Source: Humisphaera borealis
GTDB lineage: Bacteria > Planctomycetota > Phycisphaerae > Tepidisphaerales > Tepidisphaeraceae
Length of the DNA: 64,000 nucleotides
NCBI RefSeq assembly: GCF_015169395.1
Contig: NZ_CP063458.1
Location: 1-64,000, forward strand
Direction: 5' to 3'
Shown here: positions 1-12,036 of the stretch, in pieces
Numbering within the stretch: the stretch's first letter is position 1
How the letters are laid out: each line of letters starts with the position of its first letter
The notes under the pieces: generated by a model
Databases searched by the model: none
Told to the model about the DNA's origin: nothing
The model's input: only the letters and a program-made list of their open reading frames with translations
Translations under genes and position numbers: made by a program

Positions 1-1
1 C

Positions 2-2644
2 GAGCGCATCACGCAGGATGTCGCCGGCGAAATCGGAAAGCTGGCGCTGGCGCTCCAGAAGCGCGGGCACGCGCCACTGGATGTCGCCCACTTCCTCATG
101 AAGTGTGTCTTCTGCCTCTTCGCCGAAGACATCAACCTGCTGCCCAACAAGCTCTTCACCCGGCTCCTGCAGCGTGCGCACAAAGACCCCGACAAGTTCA
201 AGTCGCTCGGCTCGCAACTGTTCGCCGCCATGAAGACCGGCGGCGAGTTCGGGCTCGACCCGATCCCGTTCTTCAACGGCGGCCTGTTCGATGACGCCGA
301 AGCCCTCGACCTGAACATCAGCGACATCGGCCTGCTGCTGATCGCCGCGGGCCAAGACTGGGCCGCCGTCGAGCCGCACATCTTCGGCACACTGTTCGAG
401 CGCGCCCTCGATCCGTCAAAGCGTGCCCAGATCGGTGCCCACTACACCGGCCGCGACGACATCATGCTCGTTGTCGAGCCGGTGGTGATGGCCCCGCTCC
501 GGCGCGAGTGGGACGCCGCCAAGGCGAAGATCGGGGAACAGGTCGCCAAGCGCGCCGAGGTGGTTAAGGGCGTCGGCGTCGCCAAGCTCTCCGGCAAGGA
601 GAAACAGCAGGTCAACAAGATCAACGACGGGATTCACGAGACGCTGCAAGGTTTTCAGGGCCGCTTGTCGCACGTCCGCGTGCTCGACCCCGCCTGCGGG
701 TCGGGGAACTTCCTTTACATCGCGCTGCAGCAGTTGCTGAATCTGGAGAAGGAGATCATCGCGTTCGGTGCCCGCCCCGAGATCGCTATGCCGCTGATTC
801 CCCGCGTCCGCCCGACGCAACTGCACGGCATCGAGATCAACACCTACGCCGCCGAGCTGGCGAGCGTGGTCATCTGGATCGGCTATCTGCAATGGATGCG
901 CGACAACGGTTTTGTGACGCCAAGCAATCCCGTGCTGGAACGGATGAAGTCGATCGAGAACCGGGATGCGATTCTGGATTTGTCGAACCCCATTGCGGCA
1001 ACTATTCCTGAGTGGCCGAAAGCCGACTTCATTGTCGGCAATCCACCTTTCGCTGGGCGAGGGGAGAAGCGGCAGCTCCTGACCAAGCTCTTCGGAGACA
1101 CTTACGTTGATACCCTCAACCGGACGTACGATGCCCCGCTCCAACAAGGGTCTGACCTTTGCTGTTATTGGTTCGAGCGGGCGCGGCGCTATGTTGAAGT
1201 CTGGCCAACGCTTCGTGTTGGACTACTCGCAACACAAGGAATTCGAGGTGGAACGAATCGCAAAGTATTGCACGCGATTAAGGAGTCCGGCGACATATTC
1301 TTTGCGATCTCCGATCGTGACTGGTTACTCGATGGCGCAATGGTGCACGTCTCAATTGTGGGGTTCGATGACGGAACGCAATCCGTAAAGACGCTTGATG
1401 GGAACACTGTCGATGACATTTCGGCGGACTTGAAGGCGGACGACCGTTCGACAGCACTTGAGCTGGAGGAGAACAAGCCGATTGCGCATCAGGGCGCAAT
1501 TCCCAGCGGACGGTTCGATCCGCCGTCGGATATTGCACTCGAAATGCTGGTGGCAGGAGGCAATCCGTCGGGGAAAAGCAATGCGGACGTCGTCATTCCA
1601 TGGGCAAACGGCGAGGATATGCTCGATTCGCGGGACGTGAGCTTGATCATCAACTTCGGAAGCCGTTCGGTCGACGAGGCCGCGCTATTCGAAAAGCCGT
1701 TCGCGTGGGTTAAAGAGCATGTACTTCCCGCGCGAAAGAAGAGCGAAACGTCGGGGGCTTCTGACACCTTCTGGCAACTCTGGCGTTCGCGAGAGAAGCT
1801 CCGACGTCTCCTGCTCGCCATGTCGGATGAGGGTCGATTCTTGGCAACTCCGAGGGTCAGCAAGCACCGCATCTTTGTCTGGGTCGATCGAATGACGCTT
1901 CCGTCAGACGCGACGGTGGCGTTTGTGAGAAACGACGACTTTTTCTTCGGTACGGTTCAGAGCAGCATACACGCCCTATGGGCGCTCGACCGAGGAACCC
2001 AGCTCCGCGAAAAGGAAAGCGGGAACCGTTACAGCCATACCTTCACGTTTCGGACCTTCCCCCTCCCCTGGCCGCCCGGCAAGGAAGACCTCAAACACCC
2101 GACGTATCTCCGCATCGCCGAAGCCGCCAAGACGTTGAACGAGCAGCGGGAGCGGTGGCTCAATCCGCCGGAGTGGATCGGGCCGCTGGCGGCGAAGATC
2201 GACGCCGCCGACACCTTCGACGATGTCCCGGTCGACGCCCGGGCACTGGTCCGCCAGTCGGCGATCATGGCGGCGGCGGCGAAGGACTCCCGCCTGAAGA
2301 AGCGGACGCTGACGAACCTCTACAACGAGCGGCCGACGTGGCTGAAGCTCGCCCACGAAAAGCTCGACCGGGCCGTGCTCGCCGCGTACGCCGCGACCGA
2401 CGCGGCGGGCGATGAAGCCGGATGGTCCGAGGACTGGGCCAAGGTCTGGGTCGAGACGGGCGCGGGCCAGCCCCTGCCAGCTGATCATCCGCTGGCCGCA
2501 AAGCGGGCGGAGGTCGACCAGAAAGTGCTGGCGAACCTGTTGCGGCTGAACCACGCGCGTGCCAGAGGTCGGGAAGAGGCAACGGCGGCCAAGCCGGAGA
2601 AGCCAGCAAAGAAGACAGCCACCGCCGCACGGCAAGTGGAGTGA
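2..2644 (+). CDS. Type IIG (MmeI-like) restriction-methyltransferase, 5' partial
   Basis: This is an N6-adenine DNA methyltransferase of the MmeI-like class, in which one polypeptide normally carries nuclease, methyltransferase and target recognition. The reading frame is open from base 2, so the start and the expected N-terminal nuclease domain lie left of the window; about 880 residues are visible. A helical connector contains FAEDINLLP. SAM motif I, DPACGSGNFLYIAL, is near visible residue 230 and the catalytic NPPF motif (in FIVGNPPFAG) near residue 346. A target-recognition and C-terminal helical region follows, ending in a Lys/Ala-rich tail. Bases from about 1040 to 2040, covering the end of the methyltransferase and the recognition region, look less GC-rich than both ends of the gene, as expected if that module was exchanged. 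Family assignment is firm; the recognition site cannot be read. Confidence 0.88.
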   Translation, partial: ERITQDVAGEIGKLALALQKRGHAPLDVAHFLMKCVFCLFAEDINLLPNKLFTRLLQRAHKDPDKFKSLGSQLFAAMKTGGEFGLDPIPFFNGGLFDDAEALDLNISDIGLLLIAAGQDWAAVEPHIFGTLFERALDPSKRAQIGAHYTGRDDIMLVVEPVVMAPLRREWDAAKAKIGEQVAKRAEVVKGVGVAKLSGKEKQQVNKINDGIHETLQGFQGRLSHVRVLDPACGSGNFLYIALQQLLNLEKEIIAFGARPEIAMPLIPRVRPTQLHGIEINTYAAELASVVIWIGYLQWMRDNGFVTPSNPVLERMKSIENRDAILDLSNPIAATIPEWPKADFIVGNPPFAGRGEKRQLLTKLFGDTYVDTLNRTYDAPLQQGSDLCCYWFERARRYVEVWPTLRVGLLATQGIRGGTNRKVLHAIKESGDIFFAISDRDWLLDGAMVHVSIVGFDDGTQSVKTLDGNTVDDISADLKADDRSTALELEENKPIAHQGAIPSGRFDPPSDIALEMLVAGGNPSGKSNADVVIPWANGEDMLDSRDVSLIINFGSRSVDEAALFEKPFAWVKEHVLPARKKSETSGASDTFWQLWRSREKLRRLLLAMSDEGRFLATPRVSKHRIFVWVDRMTLPSDATVAFVRNDDFFFGTVQSSIHALWALDRGTQLREKESGNRYSHTFTFRTFPLPWPPGKEDLKHPTYLRIAEAAKTLNEQRERWLNPPEWIGPLAAKIDAADTFDDVPVDARALVRQSAIMAAAAKDSRLKKRTLTNLYNERPTWLKLAHEKLDRAVLAAYAATDAAGDEAGWSEDWAKVWVETGAGQPLPADHPLAAKRAEVDQKVLANLLRLNHARARGREEATAAKPEKPAKKTATAARQVE

Positions 2645-2751
2645 GGTGAGCGTTGCGGTCGGGCGGCGGTCCAGCGCGCGGCAACGCACTAGAATGCATC
2701 AAGTCGTATGACAGATCGCAGTTCCGAGTTTCTTACAGCAAACGGTGGACT

Positions 2752-3978
2752 ATGTCTGATGCGGGAAGCAAGGGCGGCTCGTTAAACGATACTTTGGCAA
2801 GCTTGGGTGCGAAGCTAAAAGAGCCAAGGTCGATATCTGCCACGTCGTCAATTGCCGCCGTCTTGGGCAATTTGTCGGCGTCCAATGCAATGAATTCTCT
2901 CAATGCGGGAACGCTTTTGTCCTCAGCGAGAGGTGCCGGTTCTCTTGCACGAACTCTCGCACTGGTGAACAAGGGGCGACATTTCGGCGACGAAGAGAAG
3001 AACTTCGTCGAATGGCAGCGGAGGCTTGCGGAAAGCGATGACAAGCTAACTGATCTGGAGAAACAGCTTGCGGAGGCGAAAAGCGTCGCTGAGCAGAATC
3101 AAGATGAGGCTGCCCAACTACGCGCGCTGGTGCAGAGGCACGAATCACAGCTGAATGAGAGCAAGCGCCTCGTCGAGTGGAGCTATCTGTCCCACCGTGT
3201 AAAGCCGGCGGCTGCCTTACGATTGCTCAGCGATGAGAGCTTTCGGCTCGAGTTCCTTCAGTCACCGTGTAACGCGTATGTGGTTTCAATCGATATCCGT
3301 CGATCGACGGAGCTGATGCTCAAAGCCCGCGAGCCCTCTGGTTTTGCAGAATTTCTCAACGATCTTGCCGGTGCCTTAAAAAATGCAATCCTCCAAAACA
3401 ACGGCGTGTTCGAGAAGTTTACCGGTGACGGTATCCTCGCCTACTTCCCCGATCACTTTACCGGGCCAGATTCCGGTTACCGGGCATTAAAAGCGGCAAC
3501 AGAGTGCCATGCATTATTCAAACAGCTTTATCTAGCAAACCGGCGCAGATTCACTTCGGTCATAAAGAGCACCGGTCTCGGCATAGGAATCGACCGTGGC
3601 GAAGTTCATACGATGGTCGTAGGTGGTGAACTTGCCGTCGTCGGCACCCCCGTAGTTTACGCGTGCCGAATGGGTGGTGCAGACGCAGACCAGACTTTGC
3701 TGAACCAAGGTGCGTACGAAGCCATTGCCGATCGGTATCACGAGTTTTGCGATATCGAGGAGACGGAGATCGATATAAAGCACGACGGGCCAACTGTTGC
3801 GTATCGCGTTAAGTTGAAGTCGAAAGTCTTCGAGCCGACAACCACTACGTGGGAAAGTACGGACGCCCTAGCACCTGATTCGGTAGGCCCCACGATACCC
3901 TTGAATTCCGCGGCCGCAGCCGGTAGTGCACCAACTCCCTCAGCGCCTTCCGGAAATGCGTTGCGCTCGACAAGTTAG
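2752..3978 (+). CDS. Class III nucleotidyl cyclase with N-terminal coiled coil and altered active site
   Basis: A 408-residue soluble protein. The first ~80 residues are Ser/Ala-rich, residues about 85-142 form a coiled coil, and residues about 175-350 form a class III cyclase domain. The two metal-binding Asp motifs are present: SIDIRRST (Asp181) and KFTGDGILAYF (Asp226, with Lys222). In the third motif the usual D-x-x-G-x-x-VN-x-A-x-R reads AVVGTPVVYACR, so the second base-specifying residue is Ala295 and the transition-state Asn is Val302, while Arg306 is kept. Product specificity is therefore uncertain, and a non-purine cyclic nucleotide is possible. ATG 2752 is chosen over TTG 2653 because GGTGG lies just upstream and the extra residues look non-coding. 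Codon use is less GC-rich than the surroundings, suggesting transfer together with the upstream restriction gene. No effector gene follows. Confidence 0.8.
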   Translation: MSDAGSKGGSLNDTLASLGAKLKEPRSISATSSIAAVLGNLSASNAMNSLNAGTLLSSARGAGSLARTLALVNKGRHFGDEEKNFVEWQRRLAESDDKLTDLEKQLAEAKSVAEQNQDEAAQLRALVQRHESQLNESKRLVEWSYLSHRVKPAAALRLLSDESFRLEFLQSPCNAYVVSIDIRRSTELMLKAREPSGFAEFLNDLAGALKNAILQNNGVFEKFTGDGILAYFPDHFTGPDSGYRALKAATECHALFKQLYLANRRRFTSVIKSTGLGIGIDRGEVHTMVVGGELAVVGTPVVYACRMGGADADQTLLNQGAYEAIADRYHEFCDIEETEIDIKHDGPTVAYRVKLKSKVFEPTTTTWESTDALAPDSVGPTIPLNSAAAAGSAPTPSAPSGNALRSTS

Positions 3979-6898
<2,920 letters not shown>

Positions 6899-6930
6899 GC
6901 GAATGCCACGGTTCGCAGTGAGACACCCGA

Positions 6931-6959
6931 GGGCGGGATGGCCGATCGCCATCCCGCCC
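6931..6959 (+). terminator. Terminator-like hairpin after katG
   Basis: An 11-bp perfect stem (GGGCGGGATGG and CCATCCCGCCC) with a 7-base loop lies 32 bases after the katG stop. The following sequence is only mildly T-rich (TGTTGATTTG), so it may be a weak intrinsic terminator or an mRNA-stabilising end. Confidence 0.7.
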
Positions 6960-7005
6960 TGTTGATTTGCCGCTGGCGGGTGGTCAAGGTTACGGGGGAG
7001 GAATC

Positions 7006-7539
7006 GTGCAGATCCAAACCGAACGCCTGACGATACGCGACCTGACGCCCGCCGACGCCGAGGGGCTGTTCCCGATTTACGCCGACGCGGAGGTCCGGCG
7101 GTTCATCGGCGGCCAGCCGACGCAGACGCTGGAGGAGCAGCGCGAGCAACTCGCCGCGACGCTGGAGCGGCAGTCGCGCGAGCGGTCCGGCTACGGGCGC
7201 TGGGCGGTGGAGCGATCGGCCGACGGGCTGCTGGTGGGCCTGGTGATCCTCAAACACGCGCCCGACGGCGACGGCCGGCCGCTGCCGGACGTGGAAGTCG
7301 GCTGGCATCTCGGGCGGTTCGCATGGGGCAACGGGTACGCGACGGAAGCCGGCGGCGCGATGCTTCGTCATGCCGGGTGCACGCTTCAATTGCCGGTCGT
7401 GTATGCGATCGTGCTGCCGGAGAATGTCCGGTCGATCCGCGTCACCGAACGCCTGGGGATGAAACCGCTGGGGCCGACGACACGCTACTACGGCAAGGAG
7501 GCGTTGCACTTCGCGTGGAATGCGGGGACGGCAAGATAG
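7006..7539 (+). CDS. GNAT N-acetyltransferase, RimJ/RimL type
   Basis: A 177-residue acetyltransferase. It starts like the Acetyltransf_3 family (IQTERLTIRDLTPADAE) and carries the acetyl-CoA-binding region typical of GNAT proteins (HLGRFAWGNGYATEAGGAML). The C-terminal part, RVTERLGMKPLGPTTRYYGK, is also typical. The usual reaction is acetyl transfer from acetyl-CoA to an amine, often a protein N-terminus, but the substrate cannot be read from the sequence. GTG 7006 is chosen as the start because GGGGGAGGA lies directly upstream. It runs convergent with the DinB-like gene at 7584, with only 44 bases between them. It is probably a single-gene unit. Confidence 0.9.
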   Translation: MQIQTERLTIRDLTPADAEGLFPIYADAEVRRFIGGQPTQTLEEQREQLAATLERQSRERSGYGRWAVERSADGLLVGLVILKHAPDGDGRPLPDVEVGWHLGRFAWGNGYATEAGGAMLRHAGCTLQLPVVYAIVLPENVRSIRVTERLGMKPLGPTTRYYGKEALHFAWNAGTAR

Positions 7540-7583
7540 ACATCAGAAGCGGGGGAGCAGGGTGTGGTCGCTGTACGGCGCCT

Positions 7584-8111
7584 TCACGCGTCCTTCCACG
7601 CGTGGCTCACCCACGGAATGTCGATCGCCGCATCGAGCCTCAGGCGCAGGCTCAACTGGGCGGCGTGGTGCTGGATGTGGCGGATGTTGTAGACGTGCAG
7701 CTCGGCGCGCGAGCATTTGCGACGCTGAAACCCCGACGGCCCGGCGAGCGCGTCGGCCGATTCCCGCGCGATGGTCTCCCGGGCCTTACCGCGCACGTAC
7801 TGCAGGTAGCCCAGGACGAACGGCTTTTCGTACAGCAGCACCGGCGGGCGATCTTCAAACTCTTCGTAGTCGCGAAACGCCTTGGGGTGCTCGACGTGGA
7901 AGGGCTGAAGCTTCATCACCTCGATGTCGTCGCCGGGCTGGAGGTAGAAATCGGCGAAGAAGACGGCATGAAATGCCGCCTGGCAGAACGTCCAGGTGGC
8001 TACGCGCTGGTTCCAGCTCGATTCCGGGCAGCGGGCCATGGCAAGGTGCACAGCCGCGAGTGACGCCTCGTACTGGTGCGTGAGAAGTTCCTTGAGCGTG
8101 TCGAGCATCAT
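7584..8111 (-). CDS. DinB-like (YfiT/DinB superfamily) protein
   Basis: A 175-residue predicted four-helix-bundle protein. It has an early His in LLTHQYEAS and a C-terminal HVYNIRHIQHHAAQL segment, the arrangement of metal-binding histidines seen in DinB-like proteins. Members of this superfamily include thiol-dependent S-transferases and stress proteins, but the specific reaction here is unknown. Two adjacent ATG codons (8111 and 8108) are possible starts; neither has a clear ribosome site. It lies downstream of pepA on the same strand with a gap of 56 bases, so the two may be co-transcribed. A second, divergent DinB-type gene is at 50405. Confidence 0.8.
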   Translation of the reverse strand: MMLDTLKELLTHQYEASLAAVHLAMARCPESSWNQRVATWTFCQAAFHAVFFADFYLQPGDDIEVMKLQPFHVEHPKAFRDYEEFEDRPPVLLYEKPFVLGYLQYVRGKARETIARESADALAGPSGFQRRKCSRAELHVYNIRHIQHHAAQLSLRLRLDAAIDIPWVSHAWKDA

Positions 8112-8167
8112 GGGTGGAACCAGGTCTGCGCGATGGGGGCACGTTTCATCATTCCGGCTCGGTGCTA

Positions 8168-9754
8168 CTACTTGGCCGACACCCATTCGACCAGCGTGCG
8201 AACGCCCCAGCCGGTGGCGCCTTTGGCGTAGTAAGGGAGGTCTTTCTCGGTGTCGGCGACGCCGGCGATGTCGAGGTGGGCCCAGGGGACGAGCTTGCCG
8301 CCGTCGCTGTTGGCCGCGCCTTCGCCCGCGCCGCCGGGGACGAAGAAGCTCAGGAACGCGCCGCCCTGCAGCGGGTGGCCTTCGCGGCCGCCGGAATTGA
8401 CGATGTCGGCCGGCTCGGACTTGATGTACTCGCGCTGGTCTTCGCCGATCGGCAGCCGCCAGAGCTTCTCGCCGGCCAGGCCGGCGGCGGCGTCGAGTTC
8501 CTTCACGATGCCGTCGTCGTTGGCCATGATGCCGGCCATCGTCTTGCCGAGGGCGACGACCACGCCGCCGGTGAGTGTGGCCAGGTTCACGACGGCCGAC
8601 GGCTTGTACTGCTCGATGCCCCAGGCGAGGGCATCAGCCAGGACCAGCCGGCCTTCGGCGTCGGTGTTGGTCACTTCGACCGTCACGCCGTTGTACATTT
8701 TCAGGATGTCGCCGGGGCGGTAGGCGGTGTCGCTGATGTGGTTCTCGGCGGCGGCCAGGATGCCGACGACGCGGACGGGGAGCTTGAGCTTCGCGACGGC
8801 GTACATGAGCCCGAGGACGGCCATCCCGCCGCACTTGTCGAAGATCATGCGGCCCATCTTGTCGGCCGGTTTGATCGAGATACCGCCGGTATCGAAGGTG
8901 ATCGCCTTGCCGATGACGAGCAACGGCTGGCCCGACTTCGCCGACTTGGGCGCGTGTTCCAGCACGATCATCCGCGGCGGTGTGACGATGCTGCCGGCAC
9001 CGACGGCCAGGATGCCGCCCATTCCGAGCTTCTGCATCTGCTTCTCGTCCAGCACGCGGGCCGTCAGGCCGACTTCCTTCGCCAGGTCCTGCGCCACCTT
9101 CGCCAGGCTCGGCGGGTTGATCACGTTGCCGGGTCGGCTGGCGATCGTGCGGGCGAAGTTCTGACCCTCGGCGATGATCCTGCCACGCTCGATGCCGCGC
9201 TTTACCGCGTCGGCCGATTCGGGCGAGCAGAGAATCGTGAAGGTGCGGGAGGCTTCTTTGCCGGCGTCGCGCTTGGCGGCGGTGCCCTTGTATTCGGTGA
9301 AGTCGAACCCGGCCAGCAGCAGCCCGCCGACGATCGCCTCCGCGATCGCACCGGCGGTGAGATCCGTCGAGCCGCGCTCGAACTGCGGCAGCGCGATCGT
9401 CATGTCGGCAACGCGGTGCTTCTTCGCCGCCCGGGCGATCGCGCCGGCAGACTGGCGGATGCCTTCGGCCGACACCTTCTTCACCGGGCCGAGGCCGGCG
9501 ACATACACCCGGCGGAACTCCGGGTTCTTGCGCGAGGTCTCATCGATGAGATCGAAGTGAATGTCCCGCGCCTTGCCACGCGACACGCCGCTGAGAATCA
9601 GCCGGGCGATCGCCTTCTTGGTGACATCGCCGAGCAGTGCTTCGTCGGCGGCGGGGCCTTTGGCTCCATCGAGCAGGAACACCGACAGGCAGGCCGGCTG
9701 GGTGGAGAGTTTGGTCGCAACTTTGAACGTGAAGGAGGGGCCGGTGGGTAGCAT
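8168..9754 (-). CDS. pepA: Leucyl aminopeptidase (peptidase family M17)
   Basis: A 528-residue cytosolic aminopeptidase that removes N-terminal residues from peptides using two metal ions. The N-terminal domain is variable. The C-terminal catalytic domain has GKAITFDTGGISIKPADKM and DKCGGMA, which provide the Lys and Asp ligands, and the family signature NTDAEGRLVLADAL, which provides Asp, Glu and Arg. The length fits the family. The start ATG 9752-9754 gives MLPTGPSF with a plausible N-terminus. PepA homologues in enterobacteria also bind DNA in site-specific recombination; nothing here shows that role. Two long open frames on the opposite strand are shadows of this gene. Confidence 0.96.
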   Translation of the reverse strand: MLPTGPSFTFKVATKLSTQPACLSVFLLDGAKGPAADEALLGDVTKKAIARLILSGVSRGKARDIHFDLIDETSRKNPEFRRVYVAGLGPVKKVSAEGIRQSAGAIARAAKKHRVADMTIALPQFERGSTDLTAGAIAEAIVGGLLLAGFDFTEYKGTAAKRDAGKEASRTFTILCSPESADAVKRGIERGRIIAEGQNFARTIASRPGNVINPPSLAKVAQDLAKEVGLTARVLDEKQMQKLGMGGILAVGAGSIVTPPRMIVLEHAPKSAKSGQPLLVIGKAITFDTGGISIKPADKMGRMIFDKCGGMAVLGLMYAVAKLKLPVRVVGILAAAENHISDTAYRPGDILKMYNGVTVEVTNTDAEGRLVLADALAWGIEQYKPSAVVNLATLTGGVVVALGKTMAGIMANDDGIVKELDAAAGLAGEKLWRLPIGEDQREYIKSEPADIVNSGGREGHPLQGGAFLSFFVPGGAGEGAANSDGGKLVPWAHLDIAGVADTEKDLPYYAKGATGWGVRTLVEWVSAK

Positions 9755-10096
9755 AAGTGCTGGAACTCCGCTGGTTGGTGGAGGGCGGAGTATAGGGCGG
9801 CGGCGGACCGGCGGCGAGATGGTATTGCAGGGGAAAAGCGGGGATCGCCACGGAGGTCAATTCGGTGGGGCAGGCATTCTTGCCTGTCTCGGGCGGATGT
9901 ACTCATCCGTCCGAAAGCGGCGGAACCCGATCGCTTCGGCCGCGGCGTACCGCGTCCGAGGCAGACAAGAATGTCTGCCCCACCGAAAGCCCGGTTGTCG
10001 TTCGAGTATGCCTTGTGGCCCCGAGTGACAGACAAGAATGTCTGTCCTCCACGTGCCCGCCCGGGTGAAAGCGTGAATGCCTGTCGGGCGAGGGCT
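9755..10096. other. Intergenic stretch between pepA and the kinase gene, repeat-filled
   Basis: No gene is supported. The stretch carries the family-4 inverted repeats described separately and presumably the pepA promoter near 9760-9830. The kinase gene ends at 10097, so any kinase terminator would have to be formed by these repeats. Confidence 0.5.
9864..10050. repeat. Family-4 repeat: one inverted copy plus two direct copies
   Basis: A ~25-bp element built around GGCAGACATTCTTGTCTGCC occurs at 9864-9888 (GGTGGGGCAGGCATTCTTGC), at 9958-9985 in the opposite orientation (ending CTGCCCCACC), and at 10027-10050 (GACAGACAAGAATGTCTGTC). Each copy is itself palindromic (CAGACA-AGAA-TGTCTG). The first and second copies can also pair with each other around about 70 bases. 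Confidence 0.75.
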
Positions 10097-11761
10097 CTAA
10101 TCCTGTACCACGATCTGATTCGCCGACGTCACGTTCACCACCGGCTGGCCGTCGATCAATTCGACCTGGCCGCTCACGCGGACACGGTGGGTGGGCAGGC
10201 CTTCGGGCAGGCCGGCGCTGATGGCGGCTGCGACGGTTGCGTAGACGTCGGCCGGCACGCGGCAGATGACGCCACGCTTCTGGTCGACCCCGCGGAAGTA
10301 GATCGTCTGGTCCTTGTCCTTCGCGCCGGCGACGCGGAGCACCCAGCCTTCGACCGAGACCTTGCCGTTGTGCTTCGCCGGGTCGGGCTCACCGGCGACG
10401 CGCATCAGCGTGGCCGAATCGGTCGAGGGAATCACCTGGCCGACGGCCGGTAGCGGAAGCGACATGTACGGCCGGGCGAAGGGGTCGTCGGTGGCCGCCG
10501 ACTGCTGAACGATGATCGGCTGTGGCGTCTGCTGTGGAAGCTGCGTCGGCGGTTGCTGGGCGACGAGGTCCTCTCCCGTCCGGCGGTTGCCACGCATTGC
10601 CAGCACCACCACCGCCACCACCAGCGCCAGCATCAGTCCGCCGCCGAGCAAACCGATCAGCGAAAGCGTGCGTAGCGTGAGCGCCGGGAGAAGGCCCTGG
10701 TCGGGTTTTACCGATTCGTCGATCGACGGCGCATCGACTTGGATCACGTGCAGGCGAAGGGCACGGGCGAAATGCCCGGCCGACTCGAACCGCGCGGTCG
10801 GCTCCTTCGCCAGTGCCCGCCAGATTGCCAGCGCCAGCGACTCGGGGATTTCGGGACGGATGCTTCGGATGTCGGGCGGCAGTTCCTCGACGTGCCGCTT
10901 GAGCACTTCCTGCGACTGTTCGCCGGGGAAGGGAGGCTTTCCGGTCAGCAGAAAGTAGATCGTGGCGCCCAGGCTGTAGATGTCGGAGAGCGCCGTTGCT
11001 TCGTGGCCGAGCGCCACTTCGGGGGCGACGAACAGCGGCGTGCCGACGGCGGCCGACAGGCCGGTGCCATCGTCGGTCAGGTCGTCGAGCCGGGCCAGGC
11101 CGAAGTCGCCGAGCTTGCACCGGCCCGACCGCGTGAGCATCAGGTTGGCGGGCTTGATGTCGCGATGGATGACGCCCTGCTCGTGGGCGTGCTGCAGGCC
11201 GTCGGCGGCGTCGGCGGCGAGCTGGCAGGCGCGCTGCACGTCCAGCGGGCCGGCGGCGGTCACCAGGTCCTTCAGGTTGCCGCCTTCGATCAGCTCCATC
11301 GCGATGTAGTGAAGGTCGGCGGCGCTGCTGACCTCATACACGCTGACGATGTTCGGATGATCGAGCTTCGCCGACGACCGCCCCTCGCGCATGAACTGCT
11401 CATGCTTCTGGGCGGCGGTGCGCTTGCGCGACGATCGGCTGCTGATGACCTTGAGCGCGACCAGGCGATGAAGCTGAATGTCTTCGGCGCGGAAGACCTT
11501 GCCCATCGCGCCTTTGCCAATGACGCCGATCAGCCGGAAACGCCCGATGCGCTTCCCGAGCCACTTGGGGGAGTTGTCGACGGTCGCACCGCCGGGCGCA
11601 GTGGAAAGCCGCGAGCCCGAGGTGTCGGCGGTCGAGCGCACGGAGGATCGGTCGGCGGCTTTGGAGGAGCGGCCCGACGTCGATGCCGGAGAAGCGCTCG
11701 AATCGGCCGTGGCGACACCGCCGGCCGACGACTGTGACGAACTGAGGGAGTCTGACGCCAT
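10097..11761 (-). CDS. Membrane-anchored Ser/Thr protein kinase with C-terminal OB-like domain
   Basis: A 554-residue eukaryotic-type kinase. Residues 1-65 are Ser/Ala-rich and disordered. The kinase domain is at about 70-335: glycine loop GVIGKGAMGKVF, lysine in VALKVIS, catalytic loop HRDIKPANLML, DFGLA, and APE in the activation segment. A transmembrane helix follows at about 360-385 (LGGGLMLALVVAVVVLAM). A Gln/Pro-rich linker leads to a C-terminal domain (about 440-554) with an OB-like pattern (KVSVEGWVLRV, HRVRVSGQVELIDGQPVV). The topology puts the kinase in the cytoplasm and the OB-like part outside, so it may be a sensor. ATG 11761 is the only reasonable start. No phosphatase gene is adjacent. 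Confidence 0.93.
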   Translation of the reverse strand: MASDSLSSSQSSAGGVATADSSASPASTSGRSSKAADRSSVRSTADTSGSRLSTAPGGATVDNSPKWLGKRIGRFRLIGVIGKGAMGKVFRAEDIQLHRLVALKVISSRSSRKRTAAQKHEQFMREGRSSAKLDHPNIVSVYEVSSAADLHYIAMELIEGGNLKDLVTAAGPLDVQRACQLAADAADGLQHAHEQGVIHRDIKPANLMLTRSGRCKLGDFGLARLDDLTDDGTGLSAAVGTPLFVAPEVALGHEATALSDIYSLGATIYFLLTGKPPFPGEQSQEVLKRHVEELPPDIRSIRPEIPESLALAIWRALAKEPTARFESAGHFARALRLHVIQVDAPSIDESVKPDQGLLPALTLRTLSLIGLLGGGLMLALVVAVVVLAMRGNRRTGEDLVAQQPPTQLPQQTPQPIIVQQSAATDDPFARPYMSLPLPAVGQVIPSTDSATLMRVAGEPDPAKHNGKVSVEGWVLRVAGAKDKDQTIYFRGVDQKRGVICRVPADVYATVAAAISAGLPEGLPTHRVRVSGQVELIDGQPVVNVTSANQIVVQD

Positions 11762-12036
11762 CGGAATCTATGCCGCCGTAAAACACGAAAGATGGGAACC
11801 GCCTGGAACATCCCGCCTTGCCGCAGAAGCGTGTCGCGGGTGTCCGACATGTGAAGATAGCGGAGTCCGGCCGCAAGACCAAAGAAATCCGCACGGCGGG
11901 ACAGGGGAAGCGGCTTGCAGAGTCCTGCCGTACCGATTGCAACGGATATGGCGTAAGCCGAATCACGCAAAGACCTACGCTCGCTTCAAGATTCCGCCTA
12001 TTCCCCGTTCCCTGCCCGCTCCGTTAGCGTGGTGAC

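Noticed and set aside
8114-9751. A long plus-strand open frame of about 545 codons over the pepA gene
   Set aside because: It is the antisense shadow of pepA, whose motifs and length are clear. The shadow's translation has no recognisable domain and is His/Asp/Arg-rich as expected from high GC.
9864-10050. A CRISPR-like array
   Set aside because: Repeats are palindromic, unevenly spaced, partly inverted and only three in number; no cas gene is near.
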